Assembly (NCBI GenBank): GCA_910575585.1
Contig: CAJTGF010000020.1
Span: forward strand, 1 to 64,000
Length of the DNA stretch: 64,000 nucleotides
Origin: Clostridiaceae bacterium
GTDB lineage: Bacteria > Bacillota > Clostridia > Lachnospirales > Lachnospiraceae
Reading direction: 5' to 3'
Positions 27,445 through 35,151 of this stretch are shown in pieces. Position numbers and translations under genes: made by a program. The first letter of the stretch is position 1, and the number at the start of each line of letters is the position of its first letter. The notes under the pieces are model-generated. The model was not told where the DNA came from and did no database searches. It saw only the letters and a list, made by a program, of their open reading frames with translations.

Positions 27445-28419
27445 ATGAACCTTGCAGTTATCTTAGCCCTGTTTCTCTTAGGGATCATCCTCATCGTAAA
27501 GGGAGGAGACTTTTTTGTGGATGCCGCTTCCTGGATCGCCGCGGTCAGCGGTATTCCCAAGCTGATCATCGGCGCGACCATCGTAAGTCTGGCCACTACC
27601 ATGCCTGAAATGCTGGTTTCTATGATGGCTGCCCTCCAGGGCAAAGTGGATATGTCCATCGGCAATGCCGTGGGGAGCGTCACCGCTAACATCGGCCTGA
27701 TCATGGCCATCTCCCTGTTCTTTATGCCGGGACCCATACGGCGGATGGACTATCTGCCAAAAGCGGTATTGATGATGGGCGCTGCCCTGATGATCGTTAT
27801 CGCTGGCTTTCAGGGCCACGTCTCCATCTTCATGTCTATTGTCCTCCTGATTATTTTCGTCATCTTTATTTTCGAAAATATCAACTCTGCCAAGCGAACC
27901 TTAACCGCCCAGAGCCTGGACGGCAGCTCCCCCAAACGGTCACGCCCCTCTGGAAAAGAGGTGACGACCAACCTGATAAAATTTGTCCTGGGCGCTGTGG
28001 GGATCGTGGTAGGCGCTGACCTTTTGGTGGATAACGGAAGCGAGCTTGCCAGGATCGTGGGGATTTCCGAGAGGATCATCGGCGTGACCATTGTGGCCGT
28101 CGGAACGTCTCTTCCGGAGCTGGTGACCACGATCACCGCCGTAGCCAAAAAACAGTCTTCCCTGTCTGTGGGCAATATCCTGGGAGCCAATATCCTGGAT
28201 CTTTCCCTGATCATGCCTCTGTGCGCCGTGGTATCCGGCAAACCGCTGCCCATCTCCCAGGCATCCGCCATGGCAGATTTGCCGGCCTGTCTCCTTGTAG
28301 GGATCATTGCCGTCGTTCCCGCCATGATTTCTTCTAAATTCAGCAGATGGCAGGGGATCCTGCTTATGGCTGTGTATCTTGCTTATGTGATCATTACCTG
28401 CTTCTTTATGGGAGCGTGA
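27445..28419 (+). CDS. CaCA-family cation antiporter (possible Mn2+/Ca2+ exporter)
   Basis: The 324-residue membrane protein has about ten hydrophobic segments in two inverted halves, each with an alpha-repeat: GATIVSLATTMPEMLVSMMA (about residues 47-66) and VAVGTSLPELVTTITAVAKK (about 216-235). This is the YrbG-type calcium/sodium exchanger layout. A probable manganese riboswitch upstream suggests that manganese is an exported ion. AGAAAGGACG precedes the ATG. Confidence 0.88.
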   Translation: MNLAVILALFLLGIILIVKGGDFFVDAASWIAAVSGIPKLIIGATIVSLATTMPEMLVSMMAALQGKVDMSIGNAVGSVTANIGLIMAISLFFMPGPIRRMDYLPKAVLMMGAALMIVIAGFQGHVSIFMSIVLLIIFVIFIFENINSAKRTLTAQSLDGSSPKRSRPSGKEVTTNLIKFVLGAVGIVVGADLLVDNGSELARIVGISERIIGVTIVAVGTSLPELVTTITAVAKKQSSLSVGNILGANILDLSLIMPLCAVVSGKPLPISQASAMADLPACLLVGIIAVVPAMISSKFSRWQGILLMAVYLAYVIITCFFMGA

Positions 28420-28561
28420 TAGAACGGAAGATGCAGCGCTGAGAGCATCCGGCTCAAAACAAGAGCCGATTTCAATGGCCGGGTTTCGGGCCGCACCATG
28501 ACCAAGGGGCGTTAGCCGTAAAGTCTATTCTGGGAGAAGAGTTCTAAACACGCTCCGGGAT

Positions 28562-29719
28562 TTATAAAAAACGGCTGCTTTTCCCTATCTCCATGCCTGT
28601 GCGCAGCATCCGGAACATCCGGTCTGCTGCGCCGCTATACAGTTCCTGTGCCCGCTCCATGGCTTCCTCCATATCCATGGCCTGGTTGATGGCCGTCATA
28701 ATGCTCTCCACCCCAAATCCATAAATCTTCTCCGCCCCGGTTTCCATACCTCCCGCCAGAGCCACCGCCGGTACCCCCCTGGACCGGCATCGCTGTCCCA
28801 CCCCCTTTGGCACCTTGCCGAAGGCGGACTGCCAGTCAATGCGGCCCTCCCCTGTAACCACCAGATCCGCCCCCTCTAACAGCCCGTCAAAATCCATGAG
28901 ATCCAGCACCGTCTCGATCCCTGACCGCAGCCGGGCCCCAAGGAACACGCAGAGGGCGGCTCCCAGGCCTCCCGCAGCTCCCGCTCCCTCTATCCGGTCT
29001 GCATCCATGCCGAATGTCCTCAAAAGCACCTGGGCATAATTTTTCATCCCCGCTTCCAATTCATCCAAAATTTCCGGGGTTCCCCCTTTTTGCTTCCCAA
29101 AGGTGTAAGCCGCTCCTTTTGGTCCTGTCAGAGGGTTGTCCACATCACACATGACCGTAAATTCTGCCTGCTTTGCAGCCTGGACCAGGCCGGATGTGTC
29201 AATATCAGCCACCTTCGCCAGATCCGCCCCCACCCCCTCCAGTTCATTGCCCTCCCGGTCCAAAAAACGAACCCCCAGCGCCCTCATGGCTCCCATGCCG
29301 CCGTCGTTGGTAGCGCTTCCGCCGATCCCAATGGAAATCTTTTTGTATCCCTGCTCCAGGGCATCCAAAATCAGTTCCCCCGTCCCGTAGGTGGTGGTGT
29401 TCAAGGGATTTCTTTTTTCCGGCAAAACCATGGGAAGCCCGGAAGCCGCCGCCATCTCAATAACGGCGCACCCTTTGTCAAATACGCCGTAAAAGCTTTC
29501 CACAGGCTCCATAAGCGGCCCATGGACCCGGATCACCCGTTTTTTTCCTTTTGTCACGGTGATCACGGCATCTACCGTCCCCTCGCCGCCGTCTGCCATG
29601 GGAACTCCCAGACACTCGCACCCCGGAAATATTTTGTTTGCCGATTCTGTCAGCAATTGGATGATCCTTTCCGATGATAATGTTCCTTTAAACGAATCAG
29701 ATGCAAATACAAATTTCAT
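28562..29719 (-). CDS. glxK: Glycerate kinase (GarK/GlxK type)
   Basis: This enzyme phosphorylates glycerate with ATP. The 385-residue product has the family's N-terminal ASDSFKGTLS, the MADGGEGTVDA segment and GIGGSATNDGGMGAMRALG near residues 131-149, and VVTGEGRIDWQS near 290. It is a lone gene on the minus strand, convergent with the antiporter gene. Confidence 0.92.
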   Translation of the reverse strand: MKFVFASDSFKGTLSSERIIQLLTESANKIFPGCECLGVPMADGGEGTVDAVITVTKGKKRVIRVHGPLMEPVESFYGVFDKGCAVIEMAAASGLPMVLPEKRNPLNTTTYGTGELILDALEQGYKKISIGIGGSATNDGGMGAMRALGVRFLDREGNELEGVGADLAKVADIDTSGLVQAAKQAEFTVMCDVDNPLTGPKGAAYTFGKQKGGTPEILDELEAGMKNYAQVLLRTFGMDADRIEGAGAAGGLGAALCVFLGARLRSGIETVLDLMDFDGLLEGADLVVTGEGRIDWQSAFGKVPKGVGQRCRSRGVPAVALAGGMETGAEKIYGFGVESIMTAINQAMDMEEAMERAQELYSGAADRMFRMLRTGMEIGKSSRFL

Positions 29720-29843
29720 AGACCTTTCTCCTTATGCGCATATTGGAATAAATGATAGCATCTCCCCATCTTGATGTTACTGTTGACCGATCCCAGTAAA
29801 CAGTAACATCTTAAATTATAAGAGAACCTGACGTCAACCGCTA

Positions 29844-29872
29844 TTGACATCTTTCTCCCATTGCACTATGAT
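29844..29872 (+). promoter_or_regulatory. Promoter of lrgAB
   Basis: TTGACA and TATGAT with a 17-base spacer. The stretch AACCGCTATTGACATCTTT around the -35 is repeated exactly at 54942-54960 before the second blaI. Confidence 0.7.
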
Positions 29873-29913
29873 AAACTATCAATACTATCCTACCAGTCAG
29901 GAGACAAAATACC

Positions 29914-30276
29914 ATGAAATTTTTACGTCAATTTTGCATTATCCTTCTCTTTTCGTTTCTGGGAGAAGTGCTCCACAACCGGCTGCCCCTGCCCGTTCCC
30001 GCAAGCGTTTACGGGCTGATCTTTTTGTTTCTGGCTCTGTGTACGGGCCTTGTCAGGCCAGAGCAGGTAAGCGAAACGGCAGATTTTCTCATCGAGATCA
30101 TGCCGGTCATGTTTATTCCGGCCGCCGTGGGCCTTCTCGACTCCTGGCCTGTCCTTCGGCCCATCTGTCTGCCCGTCATCTTTATCACCGCTGCCACCAC
30201 CATCCTCGTCATGGCAGTGACCGGCCAGGTGACCCAGCGCATCATCCGGAAAAAACACAAAAAAGAAGAAGCATGA
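29914..30276 (+). CDS. lrgA: LrgA/CidA-family holin-like protein
   Basis: The 120-residue protein has four hydrophobic segments and the family motif LGEVLHNRLPLPVPASVYG near residues 15-33. LrgA/CidA proteins are holin-like membrane proteins, now linked to export of small metabolites and to autolysis control. It precedes lrgB by 14 bases. Confidence 0.9.
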   Translation: MKFLRQFCIILLFSFLGEVLHNRLPLPVPASVYGLIFLFLALCTGLVRPEQVSETADFLIEIMPVMFIPAAVGLLDSWPVLRPICLPVIFITAATTILVMAVTGQVTQRIIRKKHKKEEA

Positions 30277-30290
30277 TCTGGAGGTTGAAA

Positions 30291-30983
30291 ATGAAAGTTC
30301 TCGCAGCAGACTCCCTTTTTTTCGGAGCCGTAATCAGTCTCGCCGCGTACGAAGGCGGACTCCTTTTAAAGAAAAGATCCAAACTGGCAGTCCTGAACCC
30401 GCTTCTCATGGCAACAATCTGCGTCATGGCGGTTCTGACGCTTCTTAACGTGGAATACGCCGCTTATAACGAAAGCGCCAAATACATCAGTTACCTGCTG
30501 ACGCCTGCCACCGTATGCCTGGCAGTGCCTCTCCATCGTCAATTCCATCTGCTTAGGCAAAACGTAAGAGCCGTAGCAGGAGGGATCGCTGCCGGTGTGC
30601 TGACAAGCCTGTTCAGTGTCTTTCTGCTGTCAAAACTGTTTGGCCTGACCCACGAACAGTACGTTACGCTGCTTCCCAAATCCATCACCACCGCTATCGG
30701 CCTGGGCATCTCCGAAGAACTGGGCGGCATTACCACCATAACCGTCGCCGTGATCATCATCACGGGGATCCTTGGAAACGTCACGGCGGAACTGGTGTGC
30801 AGAATCTTCCATATTGAAGAACCTGTGGCCAGGGGACTGGCACTGGGTACGGCATCCCATGCCATCGGCACGGCTAAAGCCATGGAACTTGGAGAGATCG
30901 AAGGGGCCATGAGCAGTCTTGCCATCGCCGTTGCCGGGCTTGTGACCGTGTTGGGCGCATCCGCATTTGCAAAGCTGATGTAA
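30291..30983 (+). CDS. lrgB: LrgB/CidB-family membrane protein
   Basis: The 230-residue polytopic protein has the family motifs LLPKSITTAIGLGISEELGG and GTASHAIGTAKAMELGE. ATG 30291 follows GGAGG; a longer reading from 29844 crosses lrgA in another frame and is spurious. It is the partner of LrgA. Confidence 0.92.
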   Translation: MKVLAADSLFFGAVISLAAYEGGLLLKKRSKLAVLNPLLMATICVMAVLTLLNVEYAAYNESAKYISYLLTPATVCLAVPLHRQFHLLRQNVRAVAGGIAAGVLTSLFSVFLLSKLFGLTHEQYVTLLPKSITTAIGLGISEELGGITTITVAVIIITGILGNVTAELVCRIFHIEEPVARGLALGTASHAIGTAKAMELGEIEGAMSSLAIAVAGLVTVLGASAFAKLM

Positions 30984-30999
30984 CGGGTCTGTCCTCCTA

Positions 31000-31305
31000 T
31001 AAACAGTTGGCACTCTTTCCTGACAGAGCAGGCTTTTTTCAGCGCCAGCGACGCGGCTGCTACCATCCCGCTGTTGACCTTTCTCGCAGAAACAGGGCAT
31101 TTCACCACACAGCGCATGCAGGAAATGCGCTTTGCGGAATCCGTTTTTTCAGACTGCTCTTGTCAATGGCCTGCACCGGACACCGCTCTGCGCATAAACC
31201 GCAGCCGGCGCAATCTTTTGTGGCTTTCGGCACCAGTCCGGCGCCGCCCGCTTTTTTAAAAGGCCGGTTTCCCGGCAGTTTTTGTCGGCCCTTTATCTCC
31301 CCCAT
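31000..31305 (-). pseudogene. Remnant of an EFR1-type ferredoxin gene
   Basis: On the minus strand one frame reads ATKDCAGCGLCAERCPVQAI (first 4Fe-4S motif) and, about 40 codons on, another frame reads MRCVVKCPVSARK followed by AAASLALKKACSVRKE, the typical end of the same protein. The two are joined by a frameshift around 31117-31140. The flavodoxin-like half expected upstream is missing, and the end runs without its own stop toward lrgB, so it is a fragment. Confidence 0.75.
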
Positions 31306-31427
31306 TCCCTTTCATACTCCAATTCCTGGCAATTTCCGCAAAGCGGCGGTATTGACAAACTTTCTCATTTTCCATCCCTTCCCATATTCTCTGAACGGTT
31401 ATGGTTTGCCGGACATTCCCGTAAAAC

Positions 31428-31476
31428 GAAAAACACCGGGGCCTCCACCCGGTTGTGTGAGGAAAGCCCCGGCTTT
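31428..31476 (-). terminator. Terminator of the metY-cysK-Rrf2 operon
   Basis: The minus strand forms CCGGGGC / GCCCCGG (arms at 31472-31466 and 31442-31436) followed by GTGTTTTTCG. It lies 30 bases after the Rrf2 gene. Confidence 0.8.
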
Positions 31477-31506
31477 CTATATGATCTTCATTTTTTTACA
31501 TACGGT

Positions 31507-31908
31507 TTATCCCATAAGTTCCAGCAGCGTAATGCCGTCAAAATAAGCGTTTGTCATCCTGTAAAACTCCTTCCACATGGGCAAAGTTTTACAGCTTTCG
31601 GCCCGCTCGCATACTTTTGCTTCACGGCAAAGACAAGCTACAGGGGCCAGATCGCCCTCAGTAAGACGCAGGATATCCCCCACCCGGTACGCGCCGGGTT
31701 CGGCAGTCAGTTTATATCCTCCGCCTTTTCGCCGCAGTCCTTCGATCATGCCGTTTTTGGTCAGGGACGGAAGGATCTGCTCCAGGTATTTCAGGGATAT
31801 GTTCTGCCGTTTGGCAATGATCTTCATAGGCGTGTAACCGTCCTGGTAGTGCTCCGCCAGATCGATCATGACCCGCAATGCGTATCTACCTCTCGTGGAA
31901 ACCATCAT
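31507..31908 (-). CDS. Rrf2-family regulator (CymR/IscR-like)
   Basis: The 133-residue protein starts MMVSTRGRYALRVMIDLA, the classic Rrf2 winged-helix opening; the recognition helix lies near NISLKYLEQILPSL. Three cysteines (CLCREAKVCERAESC, near 95-109) resemble the IscR cluster ligands, although CymR-type sensors also occur here. It is the last gene of metY-cysK-Rrf2 and overlaps the end of cysK region by a few bases, so it likely represses its own sulphur operon through the paired TTACCTAT boxes at 34187-34246. Confidence 0.85.
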   Translation of the reverse strand: MMVSTRGRYALRVMIDLAEHYQDGYTPMKIIAKRQNISLKYLEQILPSLTKNGMIEGLRRKGGGYKLTAEPGAYRVGDILRLTEGDLAPVACLCREAKVCERAESCKTLPMWKEFYRMTNAYFDGITLLELMG

Positions 31909-31909
31909 A

Positions 31910-32851
31910 TCATTCATTTCCCTGGGCAAACAGGGGCGTGGACAGATAGCGGTCGCCGGTATCCGGCAGCAGAACCACAATCAGCTTCCCCTCATTTTCC
32001 GGGCGCCTGGCAAGCTCCACAGCAGCATGGAGAGCGGCGCCGGAGGAGATGCCCACAATCACGCCTTCCGTTGTTCCCATGAGCCTTCCGGCCTGAAAGG
32101 CGTCCTCGTCAGAAACCGGGATGATCTCGTCGTAAATGCCTGTGTTGAGCACATCGGGAACAAAGCCCGCGCCGATTCCCTGGATTTTGTGGGGGCCTGC
32201 CGCGCCGGAAGAAAGGACGGCGGAGGATTGGGGTTCCACGGCAACTACTTTGACGCCTGAATTTTTGGATTTTAAGTATTCGCCGACGCCGGTGATGGTA
32301 CCCCCTGTGCCTACGCCTGCCACGAAAATATCCACCTTACCGTCGGTATCCTCATAAATCTCAGGACCCGTATGTTCTCTGTGGGCTTTGGGATTGGCGG
32401 GATTGACAAACTGGCCGGGAATAAAGCTGTTGGGAATCTGGCCGGCAAGCTCCTGGGCCTTTTCAATGGCGCCCTTCATTCCCCTGGCCCCTTCGGTCAG
32501 CACAAGCTGGGCTCCGTAAGCTCTCATCAATTGTCTCCGCTCCACGGACATGGTTTCCGGCATTACGATGATAACGCGGTACCCTCTCATGGCAGCCACA
32601 GAGGCCAGGCCGATGCCCGTATTGCCGCTTGTAGGCTCGATGATCACCGAATCCGGCGTCAGCTCTCCCCGGGCCTCGGCCTCGGCCATCATCTCTTTTG
32701 CAACCCGGTCCTTTACGGAACCGGCTGGATTAAAATATTCCAGCTTGGCGGCTATCCTTGCCTTAAGATCAAGCCTTTTCTCAATATGGGTCAGCTCCAA
32801 AAGGGGAGTCTTGCCGATAAGCTCATCGGCGGACATATAGATATTGCTCAT
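31910..32851 (-). CDS. cysK: Cysteine synthase A
   Basis: CysK makes cysteine from O-acetylserine and sulphide with PLP. The 313-residue product has [12 protein letters not shown] with the PLP lysine near residue 47, the [12 protein letters not shown] substrate loop near 72 and [14 protein letters not shown]. It starts 3 bases after metY ends. Confidence 0.95.
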   Translation of the reverse strand: MSNIYMSADELIGKTPLLELTHIEKRLDLKARIAAKLEYFNPAGSVKDRVAKEMMAEAEARGELTPDSVIIEPTSGNTGIGLASVAAMRGYRVIIVMPETMSVERRQLMRAYGAQLVLTEGARGMKGAIEKAQELAGQIPNSFIPGQFVNPANPKAHREHTGPEIYEDTDGKVDIFVAGVGTGGTITGVGEYLKSKNSGVKVVAVEPQSSAVLSSGAAGPHKIQGIGAGFVPDVLNTGIYDEIIPVSDEDAFQAGRLMGTTEGVIVGISSGAALHAAVELARRPENEGKLIVVLLPDTGDRYLSTPLFAQGNE

Positions 32852-32854
32852 GGT

Positions 32855-34144
32855 TTATGCCTCCTTTACTGCGTCAAAGCCCTTCTGCAGATCAGCGATT
32901 ATGTCGTCAATATGCTCGGTGCCGATGGAAAGACGGATGGTATTGGGTTTGATATCCAGCTTGGCCAGTTCTTCCTGGCTAAGCTGGCTGTGGGTGGTAG
33001 TGGCCGGATGGATCACAAGGCTCTTCACATCCGCCACATTGGCAAGGAGGGAGAAGATCTTTAGGCTGTCAATAAATTTTTGGGCTTCCTTTTCCGCGCC
33101 CCTGATCTCAAAGGTAAAAATGGATCCGCCGCCGCCGGGAAAATACTTCTTATACAGTTCATGGTCCGGATGATCCGGCAGGGACGGATGATTGACCTTT
33201 TCCACCTGGGGATGGCCGTTTAAAAATTCCACCACCCTCCTCGTGTTCTCCCCATGGCGCTCAACCCGCAGGGACAGCGTCTCAATTCCCTGCAGAAGCA
33301 GAAATGCCGCGAACGGGGAGATAGTGGCCCCCATGTCCCGAAGCAGAACGGCACGGATGTAAGTCACAAAAGCCGCTGAACTGGCTGCCTTGACAAAGGA
33401 CACGCCGTGATAGCTGGGGTTGGGCTCCGCAATGGCGGGGTACTTTTTGCTTGCCGCCCAGTCAAATCTGCCGGATTCTACGATCACGCCCCCCAGAGTC
33501 GTGCCGTGACCGCCAAGGAACTTTGTGGCTGAGTGTACCACCACATCCGCGCCGTGCTCAATGGGACGGATAAGATAAGGCGTGCCGAAGGTATTGTCCA
33601 CCACCAGCGGCAGACCGTGCCTGTGGGCCAGCTCTGCCAAGGCGTCAATATCCGGGATATCGCTGTTGGGATTGCCCAGGGTTTCGATGTAGATCGCTCT
33701 TGTGTTTTCCTGGATAGCGGTCTCTGTTTCAGCCAGATCGTGAATATCCACAAAGGTGGCTGTGATGCCAAAGTTGGGAAGGGTGTGGGCCAGCAGGTTG
33801 TAACTGCCGCCGTAGATCGTCTTCTGCACCACGAAATGGCCACCGTTTTGACCAAGAGCCTCAAGGGTATAGGTGATCGCCGCAGCCCCAGAAGCAAGAG
33901 CCAGGGCTCCGGTTCCGCCTTCAAGAGCTGCCACCCTCCTCTCCAACACATCCTGGGTGGAGTTTGTCAGCCTGCCATAAATGTTGCCCGCATCGGCAAG
34001 TCCGAACCGGGCTGCGGCCTGTGCGCAGTCGCGAAACACATAGGAGGTGGTTGCGTAGATGGGCACAGCCCGAGCATCTGTTGCGGGATCAGGATTTTCC
34101 TGACCTACATGAAGCTGCAATGTTTCAAATTTGTAATCAGACAT
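32855..34144 (-). CDS. metY: O-acetylhomoserine aminocarboxypropyltransferase (sulfhydrylase)
   Basis: This PLP enzyme makes homocysteine from O-acetylhomoserine and sulphide. The 429-residue product has the N-terminal FETLQLHVGQENPDPATDAR, the MetY-type YGRLTNSTQDVLE and the PLP lysine in HSATKFLGGHG. ATG 34144 follows AAAGGAAATAAGG; upstream in-frame ATGs lack such a site. It heads the operon with cysK and the Rrf2 gene; homoserine for the pathway would come from hom at 13.3 kb. Confidence 0.93.
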   Translation of the reverse strand: MSDYKFETLQLHVGQENPDPATDARAVPIYATTSYVFRDCAQAAARFGLADAGNIYGRLTNSTQDVLERRVAALEGGTGALALASGAAAITYTLEALGQNGGHFVVQKTIYGGSYNLLAHTLPNFGITATFVDIHDLAETETAIQENTRAIYIETLGNPNSDIPDIDALAELAHRHGLPLVVDNTFGTPYLIRPIEHGADVVVHSATKFLGGHGTTLGGVIVESGRFDWAASKKYPAIAEPNPSYHGVSFVKAASSAAFVTYIRAVLLRDMGATISPFAAFLLLQGIETLSLRVERHGENTRRVVEFLNGHPQVEKVNHPSLPDHPDHELYKKYFPGGGGSIFTFEIRGAEKEAQKFIDSLKIFSLLANVADVKSLVIHPATTTHSQLSQEELAKLDIKPNTIRLSIGTEHIDDIIADLQKGFDAVKEA

Positions 34145-34186
34145 AGCCTTATTTCCTTTCTTAATCATTGACCGCATTTCCATTTT

Positions 34187-34246
34187 TTACCTATCGTTTT
34201 TGTAGGTATAATCATAGCGCATTTTACCTATCTTGTCAATAGGTAA
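34187..34246 (-). promoter_or_regulatory. metY promoter with two TTACCTAT-7-ATAGGTAA operators
   Basis: On the minus strand TTGACA (34239-34234), 17 bases, TATGAT (34216-34211). A perfect inverted repeat TTACCTAT-7-ATAGGTAA at 34224-34246 covers the -35, and a second, imperfect copy with the same 8-7-8 spacing (TTACCTAT / GTAGGTAT) lies at 34187-34209. They are good candidates for sites of the operon's own Rrf2 regulator. Confidence 0.75.
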
Positions 34247-34594
34247 GATTGCCATCCCAAGCACGATCATGCTTATGCCGGCCCCTGTGCATGCAGTCAT
34301 AATCTGCCGGCCCCCGGGGTTGTCACCGGCCCCGAACTGAGTCAGCATGGCTGTTTCCAGGGAAAGCATGGATGCCAGTGCCGCCGTCTGGTTAATGACC
34401 TTTGCCGCTGACAGAACGGGACTTTGATACCTTCTGAATTCGCTGTTTTTATGTACCACAAGGATAATGATCACCGACAATACAACATTCATAAACAGCA
34501 AAATGCCCCCGCATAACCCATAGTACCGCCGTTCCGAGGCCGGATCATTTCTGTCCTTTCTCACATAATGGAGAAGAGACGCGCGCATCAGCAA
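34187..34594 (-). pseudogene. Truncated membrane protein gene running into the metY promoter
   Basis: The 135-residue frame has hydrophobic segments and a stretch RRYQSPVLSAAKVINQTAALASMLSLETAMLTQFG that I recall from longer clostridial membrane proteins of unknown function. The reading appears shortened internally near VVHKN. Its last ~20 codons are simply the metY promoter and operators read as protein, so the true 3' end is lost. Confidence 0.55.
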
Positions 34595-34625
34595 AACTTT
34601 TCTCCCGCCGCGCCCCGGGCCCTAT

Positions 34626-34835
34626 CTATTTTAACCCTTTTATAAACGGGATCAGACAAAGGAGTAGTACGATTCCCCCAATTCCTGCCACAATCGCTCT
34701 CTGCTCCGCCGCCAGCCGCGTTTTCGCCTCTTCTACGGATTCGCCCTCCTTTGTCAGAAAATCATCCACAAACTTGTCGGCAATCTTGTTGAAGCCTCCC
34801 ACTGCTCCCTCTTCAATCTTCCTGCAGCCTTCCAC
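34626..34835 (-). CDS. Small single-pass membrane protein
   Basis: The 69-residue frame (GTG start) has an amphipathic N-terminal part with KIEEGAVGGFNKIADKFVDDFL and a C-terminal hydrophobic segment (about 47-66) ending in lysine. Similar short proteins with KIE-VVGGY repeats occur in Clostridia without known function. The GTG lies very close to a GAGGGAG site, so the start may be a little further in. Confidence 0.5.
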   Translation of the reverse strand: MEGCRKIEEGAVGGFNKIADKFVDDFLTKEGESVEEAKTRLAAEQRAIVAGIGGIVLLLCLIPFIKGLK

Positions 34836-35087
34836 TCTCCCTCTCTTTCGCTTTTATTATCATGGGTAAAGGATAGCACCTTATTGTTTTTGCAATATTT
34901 GATTTTTGTTTCGGAAATGTTAATTGTAGGATTTTTTTTCTTGAAAAATATAGAATATCCAAACTCCGCAAATTCTGTGTACTGCACAGAAGGTAAAACC
35001 GTATGCATACCTGTCATACCCAAAACGGCACCCAACAGAGAGGTGAGGAAAAGGTCTTTTCCAGCGTCCACCATCTGCGGCAGGATA

Positions 35088-35135
35088 CAAAAAGCCCCGC
35101 CTTTCCACCAGCTCGGTCAAAAGGCGGGGCTTTTC
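35088..35135 (-). terminator. Terminator of the FAD/FMN reductase gene
   Basis: On the minus strand GAAAAGCCCCGCCTTTT pairs with AAAGGCGGGGCTTTTT, ending in T residues. It lies 17 bases after the stop codon. Confidence 0.9.
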
Positions 35136-35151
35136 AATATGCCGCAATACC

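Noticed and set aside
28420-28561. Possible small RNA downstream of the antiporter
   Set aside because: Only a short GGCTC/GAGCC hairpin is visible; no promoter or conserved pattern.
29844-30290. N-terminal extension of lrgB
   Set aside because: It reads lrgA out of frame; lrgB has its own GGAGG and ATG at 30291.
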